Source: Okeania sp. SIO2C9 | GTDB lineage: Bacteria; Cyanobacteriota; Cyanobacteriia; Cyanobacteriales; Microcoleaceae | NCBI RefSeq assembly: GCF_010672455.1 | Contig: NZ_JAAHGO010000017.1 | Location: 1 to 64,000 of the forward strand | Direction: 5' to 3' | Length of the DNA stretch: 64,000 bases | Shown: piece after piece, positions 18,001 to 26,950 of the stretch | How positions within the stretch are numbered: position 1 is the first letter of the stretch | How the letters are laid out: each line of letters begins with the position of its first letter | Notes under the pieces: generated by a model | What the model saw: the letters and a program-made list of their open reading frames with translations, nothing else | Database searches by the model: none | Told to the model about the DNA's origin: nothing | Made by a program: the position numbers and the translations under genes

Positions 18001-20307
18001 ATGAAATTTTCCATCGCTACACTCCTAGCAAATTTTAGTGAAGACAAATTAGTCGCTCCCAAAGCAGTGGAGAAAAAACTAGATTGTCAAGACGATCGAA
18101 GTATCCATAAATTACAAATTGCTTTGGATGCTCTAGAAAAAATAGGAGTTTTAGCCAAAGATAAAGGTCGTTATCGACGACTGTTTGAAGAGGCAATTGT
18201 AGAAGCAAAACTTCGCTGTTCCAGTAAAGGATTTTGCTTCGCAATACAAGACTCAGAAGGAACTGAAGATATTTATATTCGAGAAAGTCATCTGAGTAAC
18301 GCCTGGAATAGCGATCGCGTCTTAGTCAAAATCATCAAAGAAGGCAGTCGTCGTCGGAGTCCAGAAGGAGAAGTAAAGTTAATATTAGAACGTGCTAACC
18401 CCTCCTTATTAGCCAGAATCAAACAAATAAATGGACATAATGGGGAACCCTATTATCGGGCAGTTCCCCTAGACGATCGCTTACTATTTGAACTAGACCT
18501 AGTACCAGAAAGTCCTGACCTAGCGAATGCCATCGATCACCTCGTCCATGTCGAAGTATTGCGCTATCCCCTGGGAGAAAAACGTCCAATAGGAAAAGTA
18601 GTTCAAATTCTAGGTTCAGATGCAGAAGCAGCAGACGATCTGGATATAGTATGTTGCAAACATGACTTGCCCCGGTCTTTTTCTGATGCCGTTCTCAAAG
18701 AAGCTGAGTCTTTGGTAAAGCACTCCACCAAGGCCGATCAAAAAAATAGATTAGATTTGCGCGAACTACTCACAGTTTCTTTTGGAAATGCTAATAAGAA
18801 AGACATTAGTCATGCTCTAAGCATAGAAACCACTTCCTCTGGTTATTGGCGAGTGGGAATTCATATTGCTGATGTAGCATACTTTATTAAGCCAGAGTCA
18901 CAACTAGACAAGGAAGCTCGTAAGCGAAGTATTAGTATATATCTGCGGGATACAGTAATTCCGATCATGCCAAATATCATATCAAGTGATTACTGTTCTT
19001 TACTACCAGAAAAAGATAGACTCGCTATATCGATCCTAATTACGGTCAATAAAAATGGTCAAATAGTTGAGTTTGAAATTGAACCTAGTGTGATCAAGGT
19101 AGATTGCCATGTTAGCTATGAACAGGCGAAAGAAATTATCAATGGTAACACAGAGGAATTAGTTAATCTGCCTTCAGATCAAATTGAGAGTACAATTAAT
19201 AAACTCAACGATGTCAGTCAAGCAGTCCGCAATGCAAGATTACGAAGAGGTGGTTTCGATCTAAATTTACCAGATGAAAAAAGCTATTACAGTGATGAGG
19301 GAGAATTGGGAGCAATGATAGTTCCAGAACTATTCCCGGCAAGATCCATGGTAGCAGAATTAATCGTCCTAGGGAACCAAGCAATAGCAAGTCACTTACT
19401 CGCACTGGGGGTACCAGCAATTTATCGAGTCCAAAACACTCCAGATCCAGGAGACATTCAAGAATTTATTAAATTAGCCAGTAATCTTGGAGCTGAGTTA
19501 TATCTAGAAGATGAAGAAGATGTACAACCTGCTGACTATCAAGCATTTATTGAAGAATTTACTGCACAAAAATCAGAAAGAGTTCTGGCATACTTGCTCG
19601 AAGACACTTTGAAAGCAGCTATTTATAGCACCATAGCTCAACCCCATTTTGGGCTAGCATTGCAACATGGCTATGTTCATTGTACATCACCAGTTTCCAG
19701 ATATTCTGATCTGCTGATTTCACGAGTATTACATACCATCTTTAATGAAGGACGCGATCGCCGTTCGAGTCGTTCCAAAGAAGGCGTAGAACTCAGTCAC
19801 TCTTCCTGTCATGGCAAAATCACGTGGAATGTTCTACCTCCAGAAATACAGCAAGAGTTGGAAGCACAACTAACATCAGTAGTTATACATTTAACAGAAC
19901 GAGAAAATGTAGCACAGGATGCTCAAGAAGACCTGGAGGGATTAATTAAAACTGGATTGATGAAGGAACGCACGGGGCAAACTTTCCAAGGTTTGATTAC
20001 AGGGGTGCAGTCTTACGGTTTCTTTGTAGAAATTGAAATTGAATCTGAGTCAATAGAAACTTTCAGAGTAGAAGGTTTAGTTCATGTATCCTCTCTCAAA
20101 GATGATTGGTATGAATATCGTTCTCGACAACAAACTCTTGTGGGACGCAAAAATCGTAACCAGTATCGACTGGGGGATATGGTGGAAGTACAGGTCAAGA
20201 GTGTTGATTATTATCGCCAGCAAATTGACTTAGTTGCAGTGGGTGGTGGTAGCATTGCTTTTGATGATGATGAGTTTTCTACCCCTAGTCATCCTTATAG
20301 ATATTAA
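18001..20307 (+). CDS. RNase II/RNase R-family protein with degenerate active site (Zam/VacB-like)
   Basis: Family members degrade RNA from the 3' end. The 768-residue protein has the standard order: N-terminal helix-turn-helix and cold-shock OB folds (about 1-210), RNB domain (about 245-620; GYWRVGIHIADVAYFI, LDKEARKRSISIYL, YCSLLPEKDRLAI) and S1 domain (about 650-755; GQTFQGLITGVQSYGFFVEI, GLVHVSSL). The catalytic box, normally D-GEDARDFDDA, is here F-GNANKKDISHA (261-272): only D268 of the four acidic ligands remains, with S270 and H271 replacing two of them. The usual SPIRRY reads SPVSRY. So exoribonuclease activity is doubtful, although the frame is intact and the rest well conserved. 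Cyanobacteria have two family members, one called Zam; this may be that one (inference). It is followed, after repeats, by ubiX-lapA-aroK. Confidence 0.9.
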   Translation: MKFSIATLLANFSEDKLVAPKAVEKKLDCQDDRSIHKLQIALDALEKIGVLAKDKGRYRRLFEEAIVEAKLRCSSKGFCFAIQDSEGTEDIYIRESHLSNAWNSDRVLVKIIKEGSRRRSPEGEVKLILERANPSLLARIKQINGHNGEPYYRAVPLDDRLLFELDLVPESPDLANAIDHLVHVEVLRYPLGEKRPIGKVVQILGSDAEAADDLDIVCCKHDLPRSFSDAVLKEAESLVKHSTKADQKNRLDLRELLTVSFGNANKKDISHALSIETTSSGYWRVGIHIADVAYFIKPESQLDKEARKRSISIYLRDTVIPIMPNIISSDYCSLLPEKDRLAISILITVNKNGQIVEFEIEPSVIKVDCHVSYEQAKEIINGNTEELVNLPSDQIESTINKLNDVSQAVRNARLRRGGFDLNLPDEKSYYSDEGELGAMIVPELFPARSMVAELIVLGNQAIASHLLALGVPAIYRVQNTPDPGDIQEFIKLASNLGAELYLEDEEDVQPADYQAFIEEFTAQKSERVLAYLLEDTLKAAIYSTIAQPHFGLALQHGYVHCTSPVSRYSDLLISRVLHTIFNEGRDRRSSRSKEGVELSHSSCHGKITWNVLPPEIQQELEAQLTSVVIHLTERENVAQDAQEDLEGLIKTGLMKERTGQTFQGLITGVQSYGFFVEIEIESESIETFRVEGLVHVSSLKDDWYEYRSRQQTLVGRKNRNQYRLGDMVEVQVKSVDYYRQQIDLVAVGGGSIAFDDDEFSTPSHPYRY

Positions 20308-20341
20308 TTATCGGCATTGGTGAATTTAGTTGTTTTAGTAG

Positions 20342-20367
20342 GGTGCGTTAATGAAATGTAACGCACC
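20342..20367 (+). terminator. Inverted repeat 35 bp downstream of the RNase II/R-like gene
   Basis: GGTGCGTTA-ATGAAATG-TAACGCACC: a perfect 9-bp stem. It has no U-tract, and the same palindrome is a common cyanobacterial repeat, so a terminator role is only possible. Confidence 0.3.
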
Positions 20368-20806
20368 GCCTATCCCAGATACTGCGGTGCTGATAACTGA
20401 TAACTGATACAGCGCTTTCCGTTGCCCGTGAGGTACACCCCGAAGCGGGCAAGATGCCCGCACTACAATATTTTTACCATTTACCCTGTACCTCATTTGC
20501 TTGAAATCTGTTGTAACTGATAACTGAAAAAGCTGATAACTGATAACTGATAACTGTTAACTGAAAAAAAGCTGATAACTGATAACTGATTCCGAAAGCT
20601 TATCAATACCTATAAGGGCGAATGCCATTCGCCCCTACAAGATGGGTTATCCGTAAGGTTTAGTAGGTTGGGTAGAACGATAGTGAAACCTAAAACGCGC
20701 CTTACTATTGTTGGGTTTCGTTTACTCAACCCAACCTACAAATCCATCCGTACATCTGTGGCCAAATCCGTGTGTGCTTTCTTTTCTCTTTAAACCTAAT
20801 TTAAAC
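20368..20806. repeat. Heptamer tracts and short palindromic repeats upstream of ubiX
   Basis: Contains repeated GATAACT heptamers (about 20392-20408 and 20515-20590), an ACAGCGCTTTCCG element start at 20410, a GGGCGAATGCCATTCGCCC palindrome (about 20618-20640) and a GGTTGGGTAGAACG/CCCAACCTACAA pair. An in-frame ATG at 20708 lies within this repeat DNA and is not the likely ubiX start. Confidence 0.7.
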
Positions 20807-21439
20807 ATGACTAATTTTGTATCTACTCCGCAAATACCGATAACGATCGGAGTTACAGGAGCATCAGGACTCATTTACGCTGTCAGAACTATTAAATTTT
20901 TATTAGCATCCAATTACACCATTGATTTAGTAGCCTCAAAAGCTAGCTACTCAGTCTGGCAAGCAGAACAAAATATTAAAATGCCTGCCGAACCAACTAA
21001 ACAAGAAAAATTCTGGCGAGAGCAAGCAGGAGAAGAAAACAATGGCAAACTCCGTTGTCATCCTTGGCAAGATATAGGAGCTAATATTGCTAGTGGTTCC
21101 TACAGAACTCAGGGTATGATAATTATTCCCTGTAGCATGGGAACAGCGAGTAAATTGGCTGTTGGGTTCAGCTCAGATTTACTCGAGCGTGCAGCAGACG
21201 TACAGTTAAAAGAAGGTGGTAAACTAATATTGGTGCCTCGGGAAACACCTTTTAGTTTGATTCATTTACGAAACTTAACTACTCTAGCAGAAGCAGGAGC
21301 AAGAATTGTCCCGGCAATCCCAGCTTGGTATCATAATCCCCAAACTATAGAGGATTTGGTAGACTTTGTGGTAGCTCGTGCTCTAGACCAATTTGGTTTA
21401 GATTGTGTTCCTATAAAACGGTGGATAGGCCATGAATAG
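20807..21439 (+). CDS. ubiX: Flavin prenyltransferase
   Basis: UbiX joins dimethylallyl phosphate to FMN to make the prenylated flavin used by UbiD-type decarboxylases, here in the plastoquinone pathway. The start at 20807 (MTNFVSTPQIPITIGVTGASG) gives a 210-residue protein of normal length; an upstream in-frame ATG at 20708 adds repeat-derived residues. Motifs are the Rossmann-like GVTGASGLIYAVR, IIIPCSMGTASKLAVGFSSDLLERAADVQLKE and LVPRETPFSLIHLRNL, all diagnostic. Its 3' end overlaps the next gene by 8 bp (ATGAATAG), showing co-transcription with the LapA-domain gene. Such overlap with an unrelated membrane protein suggests an operon of convenience. Confidence 0.95.
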   Translation: MTNFVSTPQIPITIGVTGASGLIYAVRTIKFLLASNYTIDLVASKASYSVWQAEQNIKMPAEPTKQEKFWREQAGEENNGKLRCHPWQDIGANIASGSYRTQGMIIIPCSMGTASKLAVGFSSDLLERAADVQLKEGGKLILVPRETPFSLIHLRNLTTLAEAGARIVPAIPAWYHNPQTIEDLVDFVVARALDQFGLDCVPIKRWIGHE

Positions 21440-22151
21440 ATCTCGGAATTTACTATTGTTAGTAGTTTTAATCTTGATAATCGTTGGGTTGGCCTTGTTT
21501 TCTTGGCAAAATTGGTCCCCTAATTTGTCTTTAACTTTTTTGGGGTTACGATCTATACCTCTACCTTTGTCTCTATGGATTTTAGGTGCTTTTGTTGCAG
21601 GTGTGATTACTTACTTGTTGATTTATGGTACTTTCAGACTTTCAAATTACCTGTTAAAAAAGAATTTACAACCTGCTAGACCTCGTTCTAGAAAGTCTCA
21701 TTATCAAGATGGAACTGAGGAAGTTTGGGATGCTTCACAACCTCAAGTAGCTTCAGATTCTCAAAGCTCTTTTAACTTGAATAAAGATTCAGAACCACCT
21801 AGGAAAAATGAAAATTATGATGATTGGGAACCAAGACCTCCCAGGGTGAATCGTTCTTGGGATGGCACCACAGAGGAGCAAGGTTCAGAAGAAATACAGG
21901 AATCTGTGAATGAAAGTGCTACTAAAAATTATGAAACAGAACAACAGCCAAAAACAGGTTCTTGGTCTGGTTCTGTATATTCTTATGGTTATCGTGATAG
22001 TAGCAGTTCAGGTGTTGGTCAAACTGAATCTGTTTATGATGCAGATTATCGGATTATTACTCCTCCTCCTGCAAATACATCTATACCTACTCAAAAGGAA
22101 GAAGATGAGCAAGTTTCTGACAAAGATAATCAGTCAGAAGATCCAAAATAA
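21432..22151 (+). CDS. LapA-domain (DUF1049) membrane protein
   Basis: The N-terminus has two membrane helices, LLLLVVLILIIVGLALFSW and LPLSLWILGAFVAGVITYLLIYG, joined by the SLTFLGLRSIPLPLSL loop; this is the LapA/DUF1049 domain. Residues about 80-239 are an acidic, Ser/Gln-rich cytoplasmic tail without a recognised fold (contains EPRPPRVNRSWDGTTEE and YDADYRIITPP). In Escherichia coli the family acts in lipopolysaccharide assembly; in cyanobacteria the role is unknown. It starts within ubiX and lies 40 bp before aroK, so the three genes probably form one transcript. Confidence 0.85.
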   Translation: MNRSRNLLLLVVLILIIVGLALFSWQNWSPNLSLTFLGLRSIPLPLSLWILGAFVAGVITYLLIYGTFRLSNYLLKKNLQPARPRSRKSHYQDGTEEVWDASQPQVASDSQSSFNLNKDSEPPRKNENYDDWEPRPPRVNRSWDGTTEEQGSEEIQESVNESATKNYETEQQPKTGSWSGSVYSYGYRDSSSSGVGQTESVYDADYRIITPPPANTSIPTQKEEDEQVSDKDNQSEDPK

Positions 22152-22191
22152 GTTTGGCTTTTATTTAATAGTTTTTTTTCATCAATAACTT

Positions 22192-22749
22192 ATGAATATT
22201 AGTAATAAGAAGTTGTTACAAGGAGTAAATCTTTATTTAGTTGGGATGATGGGGGCAGGTAAAACAACAGTGGGAGAGTTGCTTGCCCAGAGTTTAGGAT
22301 ATCGTTTTCTAGATACGGATAGTTTGATTTCTCAAGTTGCTGGCAAGTCTATCAATGAAATTTTTGCTGATGATGGTGAAGCAGCATTTCGGCAGTTGGA
22401 AACAAATGTATTGGCACAAGTATCTAGTTATAAAAATTTGACTATTGCAACAGGTGGTGGTATTATATTGAACCATTTTAACTGGAGCTACTTACAGCAT
22501 GGTATTGTCGTCTGGTTAGATGCGCCTATAGAGGTATTGCATAGTCGTTTACAGGGCGATCAAACTAGACCTCTGCTTCAGGATAAAGACCCTCTAGGTA
22601 AACTTCAGGCTATTTTGGAGGAACGACGGCCACTTTATGCTAATGCAGATGTTCATATTCATGTGGAGCCTAAATCTACTCCGGAACAGTTAACAATGTT
22701 AGTCTTAGCAGAAGTAAAAAAAGTGGTAAAATCCCCGGTACTAAATTAG
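22192..22749 (+). CDS. aroK: Shikimate kinase
   Basis: Phosphorylates shikimate at the 3-hydroxyl with ATP, the fifth step of the shikimate pathway, in the cytosol. At 185 residues it has the family length. Motifs: Walker A GMMGAGKTTVGE (18-29), shikimate-binding DTD (41-43) and FRQLE (66-70), TGGG (87-90) in IATGGGIIL, and the LID-region arginine in GDQTRPLL. It sits 40 bp after the LapA-domain gene on the same strand. A broken tnpB element follows immediately on the other strand. Confidence 0.96.
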   Translation: MNISNKKLLQGVNLYLVGMMGAGKTTVGELLAQSLGYRFLDTDSLISQVAGKSINEIFADDGEAAFRQLETNVLAQVSSYKNLTIATGGGIILNHFNWSYLQHGIVVWLDAPIEVLHSRLQGDQTRPLLQDKDPLGKLQAILEERRPLYANADVHIHVEPKSTPEQLTMLVLAEVKKVVKSPVLN

Positions 22750-22793
22750 TTATTGAAAGGTTCATCCCCAGGTTTGAGTTAGAAAATAATGTG

Positions 22794-22850
22794 ACATACT
22801 CCCACACTAAGCTGACGCTATAGTGTGGGCTTCTCGTTTCGTAGTCCTGC
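22794..22850 (-). ncRNA. Putative omega-RNA scaffold end of the tnpB element
   Basis: Overlapping and following the tnpB stop on the minus strand is GCCCACACTATAGC...TTAGTGTGGGAGTATGTCAC, with a perfect terminal stem. In IS200/IS605 elements this end yields the guide RNA for TnpB. Identification rests on position and on the solo copy at 16812. Confidence 0.4.
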
Positions 22851-24063
22851 TACTGCATCGGGCTCCACGAGCTTTAAAGACGGAATGCCCTACCGCCCTA
22901 TTTTTTATATTTATCGCCGCATTCAAGTCGCGGTCTATTACAACACAGCAATGCGGACAAGAATGAGTTCGTATGTTTAATTCTTTATCGACTTTTTCCC
23001 CACAGTTTGAGCAATCTTGGCTGGTATTTTTGGGATTCACTGCTATGGTTTTCTGTCCAGCATTTTCGGCTTTGACAGTCAAAATAGTTAGGAATTGTCC
23101 CCCAAATCGCATCATTAATTGATTTACTCAAACGAGTCTTTGCTAGCCCTTTAATGTTTAAGTTTGCCTCCGGCACGCCGCTCCGCGTCTACATGGGCAA
23201 TAACATTCGCTTTTGATAACAATTCATTAGCTGTTTTAAAGTGGAAATCTTTACGTTGATCGGCAACTTTTTTATGTTGTTTGGCTAGAGCTTTAACAGC
23301 CTTGAGCCACCTTTTGCTACCTTTTTTCTTTCGAGATAAACGTTTTTGCAAAGTCTTTAATCGCTTCTGAGATGAGCGATAGTATTGAGGTATTGGGACA
23401 GATTCTCCAACACTAGTTACTAAGAATTCCTTTAGCCCCATATCGATTCCCAGAGTGTTTTTTAATGTAGGTTCAACTTCACAACTCAAAGCTGGAACTG
23501 ATTTGTCTTCTAGGGATAAAGTCACATAATAACCATCTGCTTTACGACTAATCGTCACAGTTTTAATGATAAACCCTTCTGGTATTGGACGATGCTGAAT
23601 TAACTTTACCTTTCCTATTTTGGGCAAATTAATTTGATTTTCTTCAATGCAGTCAAGTTTGATTTGAGGATAAGTAAAGCTGCGATAACGTCCTTTTCCC
23701 TTAAACCTTGGTTTCCCCAAACGCTGCCCATTTTTATCGGCTTTAAACCACCTATCAAAAGCTAATTTCACTCGTTTAATGCAATCCTGTAAAACTTGAG
23801 AATGAATTAGCCTGTAGTCAGGAAACTTATCCTTGGTATTGACCAAATCTCGTTTTTGAGAGTAATAATCTGGATTATCTCTTAGTTGAGGAATTGGCAT
23901 GCACCTTGGGACAGACGTTAACTGGACAACGGTTTTCTGACCACCACGAGAACCTTTCACCTAGCCGATAGTTGTACTGCCGACGCAACAATTCCAACCA
24001 CATTTCTATTGTGGCTATTTGGTATGAGTTGGGCCTTAATTTATATTGGTAGGCAGTGCCCAT
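22807..24063 (-). pseudogene. tnpB: IS200/IS605-type TnpB, broken by frameshifts and a 25-bp insert
   Basis: TnpB is an RNA-guided nuclease carried by IS200/IS605 elements. Frames in order: MGTAYQYKLRPNSYQIATIE..., then [16 protein letters not shown]... with [14 protein letters not shown] (RuvC Asp), then, after the break at 23162-23186, [18 protein letters not shown], and after a further G-run frameshift near 23105, CSNCG..CPHC zinc finger and VIDRDLNAAINI (last RuvC Asp). At least three frame breaks are present. The 25-bp insert (GTTTGCCTCCGGCACGCC...) splits the VDLNIKG motif; the conserved Glu there also reads Val. No tnpA is nearby. Not functional. Confidence 0.85.
23162..23186. repeat. 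25-bp small dispersed repeat inside tnpB
   Basis: Removing exactly these 25 bases restores the TnpB reading [11 protein letters not shown]. The insert has the CTCCGGCACGCCGCTCCGCG type of sequence that recurs between genes in this window. Confidence 0.7.
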
Positions 24064-24110
24064 GGTGGAAAATTTTCGGAATTATTGCAAGATAATCATA
24101 CAAGTTTTTC

Positions 24111-24330
24111 GTAAGCATTCAGCTGTAAGCTATCAGCTAGCCTCCTACGGAGGAACTGCGAACTTCAGCTATTGCTTTTAGTTTTAGATAAAAGCTTTAC
24201 TCATTGAGTCAGAATTTATACTTACTACAAAAGCTGGCTGAAAAAGTCTATATTAATTTAAACCCCCTCATGAGAGCTGAGAGCTGACAGCTAATAGCTG
24301 TTTGCGCAGCATTCCCCAGGAAATGCTTAC
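24111..24330 (+). mobile_element. Family B MITE with perfect 8-bp target duplication
   Basis: Starts GTAAGCATTCAGC and ends AGGAAATGCTTAC, flanked by AGTTTTTC at 24103-24110 and 24331-24338. Internally it carries AGCCTCCTACGGAGG and the TTGCGCAGCATTCCCCAGG module. Confidence 0.9.
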
Positions 24331-24370
24331 AGTTTTTCAACTAGGGCGAAAGCTTCTGCTGGGATGGCAT

Positions 24371-24404
24371 GCAAATTGAATGGGCATCGAACCCATTCAA
24401 TTTG
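24371..24404. repeat. Hairpin with perfect 14-bp stem
   Basis: GCAAATTGAATGGG-CATCGA-CCCATTCAATTTGC. Its flank resembles that of the hairpin at 17093. Confidence 0.7.
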
Positions 24405-24571
24405 CCACCGATTCAGCTAAATAATATCTGGGATGAATATATGAAAATTTTGTAGATTTTAATAAAAAGACCCCCACCATAAATTAGGTAGGGAGCAAGG
24501 ACAGTTAAACGCTTATTCTTTAGATTATCTCAGAAATCAACTATGATTAGTTGTTATATATTTGACAATTT

Positions 24572-24700
24572 CTTGACATACTCCCGACGCTACCCTTGAG
24601 CGACAACGTAGGATTTTTCAACTCCCAAAGGAGTTGCAGTTTATACAGAGGTGATGTCCTCCCCCTGTGTCTATAAGTATACCATGTTCTGGCTCTCCCA
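24572..24700 (-). mobile_element. Second type of tnpB-element right end, solo
   Basis: CTTGACATACTCCCGACGC, the inverted pair CAACTCCCAAAGGAGTTG and CCTCCCCCTGTG, with the same GACATACTCCC terminus as the tnpB element ends at 16812 and 22794 but a different interior. No tnpB codons are recognisable. Upstream, the phrase GAATATAGCAGTTATCTTATT is repeated at 24758 and 24836. Confidence 0.5.
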
Positions 24701-24957
24701 TACGGCGCTGAATCAAATATTACAGCGCGGGACTTCCCGCCAGGAAAGTTAAATTATAGAATATAGCAGTTATCTTATTTGATATAGCGATCGGGAATCA
24801 GATGTGAGAATTGAGGTGTTCCTTTGAAGTATAGAATATAGCAGTTATCTTATTCTTATGTATTCGTTTTTTATTCTTCCCTATTCCCTATTCCCTATTC
24901 CCTCCATACCTAAAACAAAAGTATCCAATATCTCACAACTAAAAGCATATTACTATG

Positions 24958-25377
24958 CTAAAATTTAAGTCTATAAAGTATAATTCCTAGCCCTAAACTT
25001 GCTTGAGAAATAATTAGTAGAATAACAAAAGACTGCCAATTTTTTAAGCCACAAACTTGAGCATCCAGTCTTACCAATATTCCCGCAGATATTAATACTA
25101 AAGCATCGACAGAAAGACTAATCCACCTAATGATAACTACAAATAAAAAAGCAGAAATAATCACAGAAATAAAAGTCGTAATATCAGATTGAAACCAGGG
25201 TTTAATTATTTCTTTAAAATTAGGTAGAGGAACAGTTAAAATAATATCTAATAAAAAAATAGCAGCTATAATGGCTAGATATAATAATTTAGAAGGTTGA
25301 ATACTAGCTAGTCTCCAGCCTAAAATAGTGTAAGTAATTAAAAGTAGGATTAAAGAAAGTAAAGGTATTAGTTTCAC
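24958..25377 (-). CDS. Small integral membrane protein, four helices
   Basis: 139 residues with four strongly hydrophobic segments (LLSLILLLITYTILGW, LLYLAIIAAIFLLDIILTV, FISVIISAFLFVVIIRWISL, SFVILLIISQASLGLGIIL). I do not recognise the family by name. It starts 7 bp after the stop of the NIL-domain ferredoxin gene, so the two are surely co-transcribed; this suggests a membrane protein working with, or regulated like, that iron-sulfur protein. Confidence 0.75.
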   Translation of the reverse strand: MKLIPLLSLILLLITYTILGWRLASIQPSKLLYLAIIAAIFLLDIILTVPLPNFKEIIKPWFQSDITTFISVIISAFLFVVIIRWISLSVDALVLISAGILVRLDAQVCGLKNWQSFVILLIISQASLGLGIILYRLKF

Positions 25378-25384
25378 ATTAAAT

Positions 25385-25789
25385 TTATAAGTTAGTAGAG
25401 ATTGCTTGCACTGGACAGGTAGGAATACATTGTTCGCATACGATACAACGAGCTCTAATAAAATTGAGACGAAAGGTATCAGGTTCTAATATTAAAGCTT
25501 CTGTAGGGCAAACACCAGTACATAAACCACAGTCTATGCAGCTATCTTCATCAATTAATATTTCCCTACTAGCTAAACATACATCTATATTTTTTAGTCT
25601 CATCCATTCGACAGCAGCATCTAATTCATCAATATCTCCCGATAATTCTAGCACTAATTTACCTACTTGATTTGGTGCTACTTGAGCACGAATAATATTA
25701 GCCGCAACATTAAAATCTTTTGCCAACCTATAGGTAATTGGCATATGAATTGAACGTTGTGGAAATGTTAGAGTTACTCGTTTTTTCAT
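25385..25789 (-). CDS. NIL-domain protein with two [4Fe-4S] ferredoxin motifs
   Basis: From the ATG at 25789 (MKKRVTLTFPQRSIHMPITY) the product is about 134 residues; a TTG five codons upstream is possible. Residues 1-75 are an NIL domain, an ACT-like ligand-binding fold also found at the end of methionine ABC-transporter ATPases. Then come two [4Fe-4S] motifs, CIDCGLCTGVCPTEA and CIVCEQCIPTCPVQA, both complete. This architecture is widespread in cyanobacteria; a link to sulfur-amino-acid or homocysteine metabolism has been proposed for NIL-ferredoxin proteins. First gene of a two-gene operon. Confidence 0.9.
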   Translation of the reverse strand: MKKRVTLTFPQRSIHMPITYRLAKDFNVAANIIRAQVAPNQVGKLVLELSGDIDELDAAVEWMRLKNIDVCLASREILIDEDSCIDCGLCTGVCPTEALILEPDTFRLNFIRARCIVCEQCIPTCPVQAISTNL

Positions 25790-25981
25790 AGTTATGTCCC
25801 CCAATCAGAATAATTAGACTGTTTCTAAAAGTCAAAATTCAATATTTTTTCCTTCGTGATTTTTGATGTTTTTATTTATTCTTAATTATGGAATTAATTT
25901 TTATGCTCTTTGTTTTAAGATGGCAATTGCTAAACTAATAGCTATAGTTTTTAATTGTAATAATTCTTGAATTTTTTGACA

Positions 25982-26563
25982 ATGAGTGTAAACCCATCTG
26001 ATTCTACAAATACTTCCCCTTTCACAACGCGCCTGAGAAATTTCATTGTTGCGTTGGTAGCGATCGCTTTATCAGTGACCATTTTTATCGGATTACGAAC
26101 GGAGACTTCTTCGGTCTCTTTGGGTGAAATGGCTGAAGCTGCAACACCTCTGAATGTGGCCTTAAGTAATGGTAAGCCGAGTCTAGTTGAATTTTATGCT
26201 AATTGGTGTACTACTTGTCAAGCTATGGCTTCTGAATTGGAGGAAATTAAACAACAGTATGGTGAAAATGCCAACTTTGTGATGCTAAATGTTGATAATA
26301 GTAAGTGGTTACCAGAGTTGGCTAAATATCGAGTAGACGGTATTCCTCACTTTGTATTTTTGGATCGAGATGGATCTGAGGTTGGCCAGACTATCGGAGA
26401 GATGCCAAAATCTGTGATGGCAGCAAATATAGAGGCTTTAATTGCTGGGAACTTATTACCATACGATGGTACTGTTGGTCAAGGATCTACATTTAACAGC
26501 TCAGTGGCACCAATTAAAGCAAGTCAAGCAGATCCGAGAGTTCACGGTAGTCAAGTGCAATAG
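25982..26563 (+). CDS. txlA: Membrane-anchored thioredoxin-like protein TxlA/HCF164
   Basis: A thylakoid thiol-disulfide protein; the plant homologue HCF164 is needed for cytochrome b6f assembly. I start at ATG 25982 (MSVNPSD); a TTG at 25967 is an alternative. One N-terminal anchor, FIVALVAIALSVTIFIGL, precedes a thioredoxin domain with the redox motif NWCTTCQAM (cysteines 76 and 79 from this start), VMLNVDNSKWLPELA and the cis-proline strand DGIPHFVFLD. Length 193 is normal. Reading direction diverges from the NIL-ferredoxin operon about 190 bp away, so the two share an intergenic promoter region. Confidence 0.93.
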   Translation: MSVNPSDSTNTSPFTTRLRNFIVALVAIALSVTIFIGLRTETSSVSLGEMAEAATPLNVALSNGKPSLVEFYANWCTTCQAMASELEEIKQQYGENANFVMLNVDNSKWLPELAKYRVDGIPHFVFLDRDGSEVGQTIGEMPKSVMAANIEALIAGNLLPYDGTVGQGSTFNSSVAPIKASQADPRVHGSQVQ

Positions 26564-26711
26564 TGGTGGATTAAGCTTGTGTGTATATAGAATTACTTGC
26601 TTTTTTTAGTTACTTAGCAATTAACGGTATAGCGATTCTATTTTAATACTGATGAGGTACAAAGTTCTAGGTTTTAAGGAATAGGTAATAGAAAATAATA
26701 CCATTTCACGG

Positions 26712-26950
26712 AAGTTAATTCAGTTATCACTTATCAGCTAGCTTTTTTACAGAGGAACTGCGTTAGCCTCTTATAGAGGAGCTACACTATCAGTACCTCC
26801 TGCAATACGGAGGCAAGAAGTGGATAATTTTCTTTCTCTTGGTCGATTGGATATGGCGAGGTTTCCTCGCTATCCCACCCTAGGGGAAGCTCCGAAGATT
26901 GACCGCTTTTTATCTCCTTAAAAGTGAGATTTTACAAGCTGAAAATTTTT
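26712..26950 (+). mobile_element. Family A element, diverged, with extra insert
   Basis: Contains GGTCGATTGGATATGGCGAGG, TTTCCTCGC and the GAAGCTCCGAAGATTGACCGC block, then CTCCTTAAAAGTGAG. The left part has a GCCTCTTATAGAGGAGC hairpin in place of the usual one; the terminal TTTTTCGGTAA is lost. Confidence 0.6.
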
